This document shows, one piece after another, positions 13,456-14,063 of a stretch of 14,063 nt of DNA (position 1 is its first letter; the number at the start of each line of letters is the position of its first letter). A program made the translations under genes and the position numbers. This DNA is from JBKPDV01 sp046728075 (GTDB taxonomy: Bacteria; Acidobacteriota; Thermoanaerobaculia; UBA5066; Gp7-AA6): the NCBI GenBank assembly GCA_046728075.1, contig JBKPDV010000161.1, positions 1 to 14,063 of the forward strand. The letters run 5' to 3'. The notes below the pieces were generated by a model. That model did no database searches and had not been told where the DNA came from. It saw only the letters and a program-made list of their open reading frames with translations.

Positions 13456-14063
13456 CTAGACTTTCTTCTCCTTCCACTTCCCGCGGCGAAACAGGAGGAG
13501 CGAGACGACGGCGAGCGTGCAGAAGGCGATCGTGATCGCCCAGAAGACGCCGCGGGGGCCGAATCCCAGACGGCGCGAGAGCAGATAGGCGAGCGGGATC
13601 TCCCACAGCCAGAAGCAGAAGAGATTGATCATCGTCGGGGTAAACGTGTCTCCCGCGCCGTTGAAGGCCTGGGTCACCACCATTCCCCAGGCGTAGAAGA
13701 GAAATCCGTAGCTGATCGTGCGGAGGCACTGGGCGCCGATCGGCACGATCGCGGGGTCGGAGGTGAAGAGCCGGATCAGGGAGTCGGCCAGGATCAGGAA
13801 CACGGCACCGACCGACCCCAGAAAGATCATGTTGTAAAAGCCGGCGATGTAGACGGAGCGCTCCGCCCGGTCGGGCTTGCGCGCGCCCAGATTCTGCCCC
13901 ACGAGCGTCGCCGCCGCGTTGGACATCCCCCAGGAGGGAAGAATAGCGAAGACGATGATGCGGATGCCGATCGTGTAGCCGGCCAGAACCGAGCTTCCGA
14001 AGGTCGACAGAATGCGCACGAGGCCGGCCCAGCTCGCGGTGGCAACCGCGGCCTGAACGATAC
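13456..14063 (-). CDS. MATE-family efflux transporter, C-terminal part (runs off window)
   Basis: About 202 residues are present and the frame stays open to the window edge, so the N-terminal half is missing; the internal GTG at 14019 is not the start. Multi-pass inner-membrane antiporter of the multidrug and toxin extrusion type. Family marks are VGQNLGARKPDRAER after the WGMSNAAATL helix, and QAFNGAGDTFTPTMINLFCF. At least five hydrophobic helices follow one another, ending in a basic tail (RRGKWKEKKV). These substrates are usually cationic drugs exported by Na+ or H+ exchange, which cannot be told apart here. The gene lies upstream of, and co-directional with, the TetR operon, but an 80-bp gap with a separate promoter argues against a single operon. 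Confidence 0.9.
   Translation of the reverse strand, partial: IVQAAVATASWAGLVRILSTFGSSVLAGYTIGIRIIVFAILPSWGMSNAAATLVGQNLGARKPDRAERSVYIAGFYNMIFLGSVGAVFLILADSLIRLFTSDPAIVPIGAQCLRTISYGFLFYAWGMVVTQAFNGAGDTFTPTMINLFCFWLWEIPLAYLLSRRLGFGPRGVFWAITIAFCTLAVVSLLLFRRGKWKEKKV

Overview
This is GC-rich bacterial chromosomal DNA with C/G-ending codons, GTG starts and tightly overlapping genes. No transposase, phage, tRNA or rRNA gene is visible. The gene types (a CBM9/DUF5916 outer-membrane protein, split MacB-like ABC permeases, and a membrane protein fused to a spermidine-synthase-like domain) together with repeat-filled intergenic gaps fit an environmental Acidobacteriota-like lineage. This placement is an inference; nothing in the window fixes the taxonomy.

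Layout. (a) 1-131 is non-coding, with a GC-rich hairpin repeat and short direct repeats. (b) 132-2396 (-) encodes a DUF5916 outer-membrane barrel protein, divergent from an unrecognised gene at 2519-3205 (+) across a 122-bp gap holding nested inverted repeats. (c) 3281-8117 (-) is a four-gene efflux operon, transcribed as HlyD/MacA-like adaptor, LolD/MacB-type ATPase, FtsX-type permease B, FtsX-type permease A. All three internal junctions are filled by copies of one long imperfect palindrome. (d) 8118-8498 is a 381-bp intergenic region with an attenuator-like hairpin and two copies of a GGGAGAGGG hairpin repeat. (e) 8499-11392 (+) holds a membrane-bound spermidine-synthase-like protein and a Nudix hydrolase. 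(f) 11434-13375 (-) is a compact operon of TetR regulator, alpha/beta hydrolase and an unrecognised 142-aa protein, with 4-nt overlaps and a palindromic operator in its promoter. (g) 13456-14063 (-) is the C-terminal part of a MATE efflux protein that runs off the window.

How the genes work together. The adaptor, ATPase and two permeases should form one tripartite-type exporter that lacks an encoded outer-membrane partner here. The TetR operon looks self-regulated and probably responds to a lipophilic or ester-type ligand handled by the hydrolase. The other genes look independent.

The most unusual content is between the genes. Three ERIC-sized palindromes (about 100-120 bp) occupy every internal junction of the ABC operon. 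Three degenerate heptanucleotide tracts sit at other gene borders, and one of them supplies a start codon. A GGGAGAGGG hairpin family occurs in three copies.
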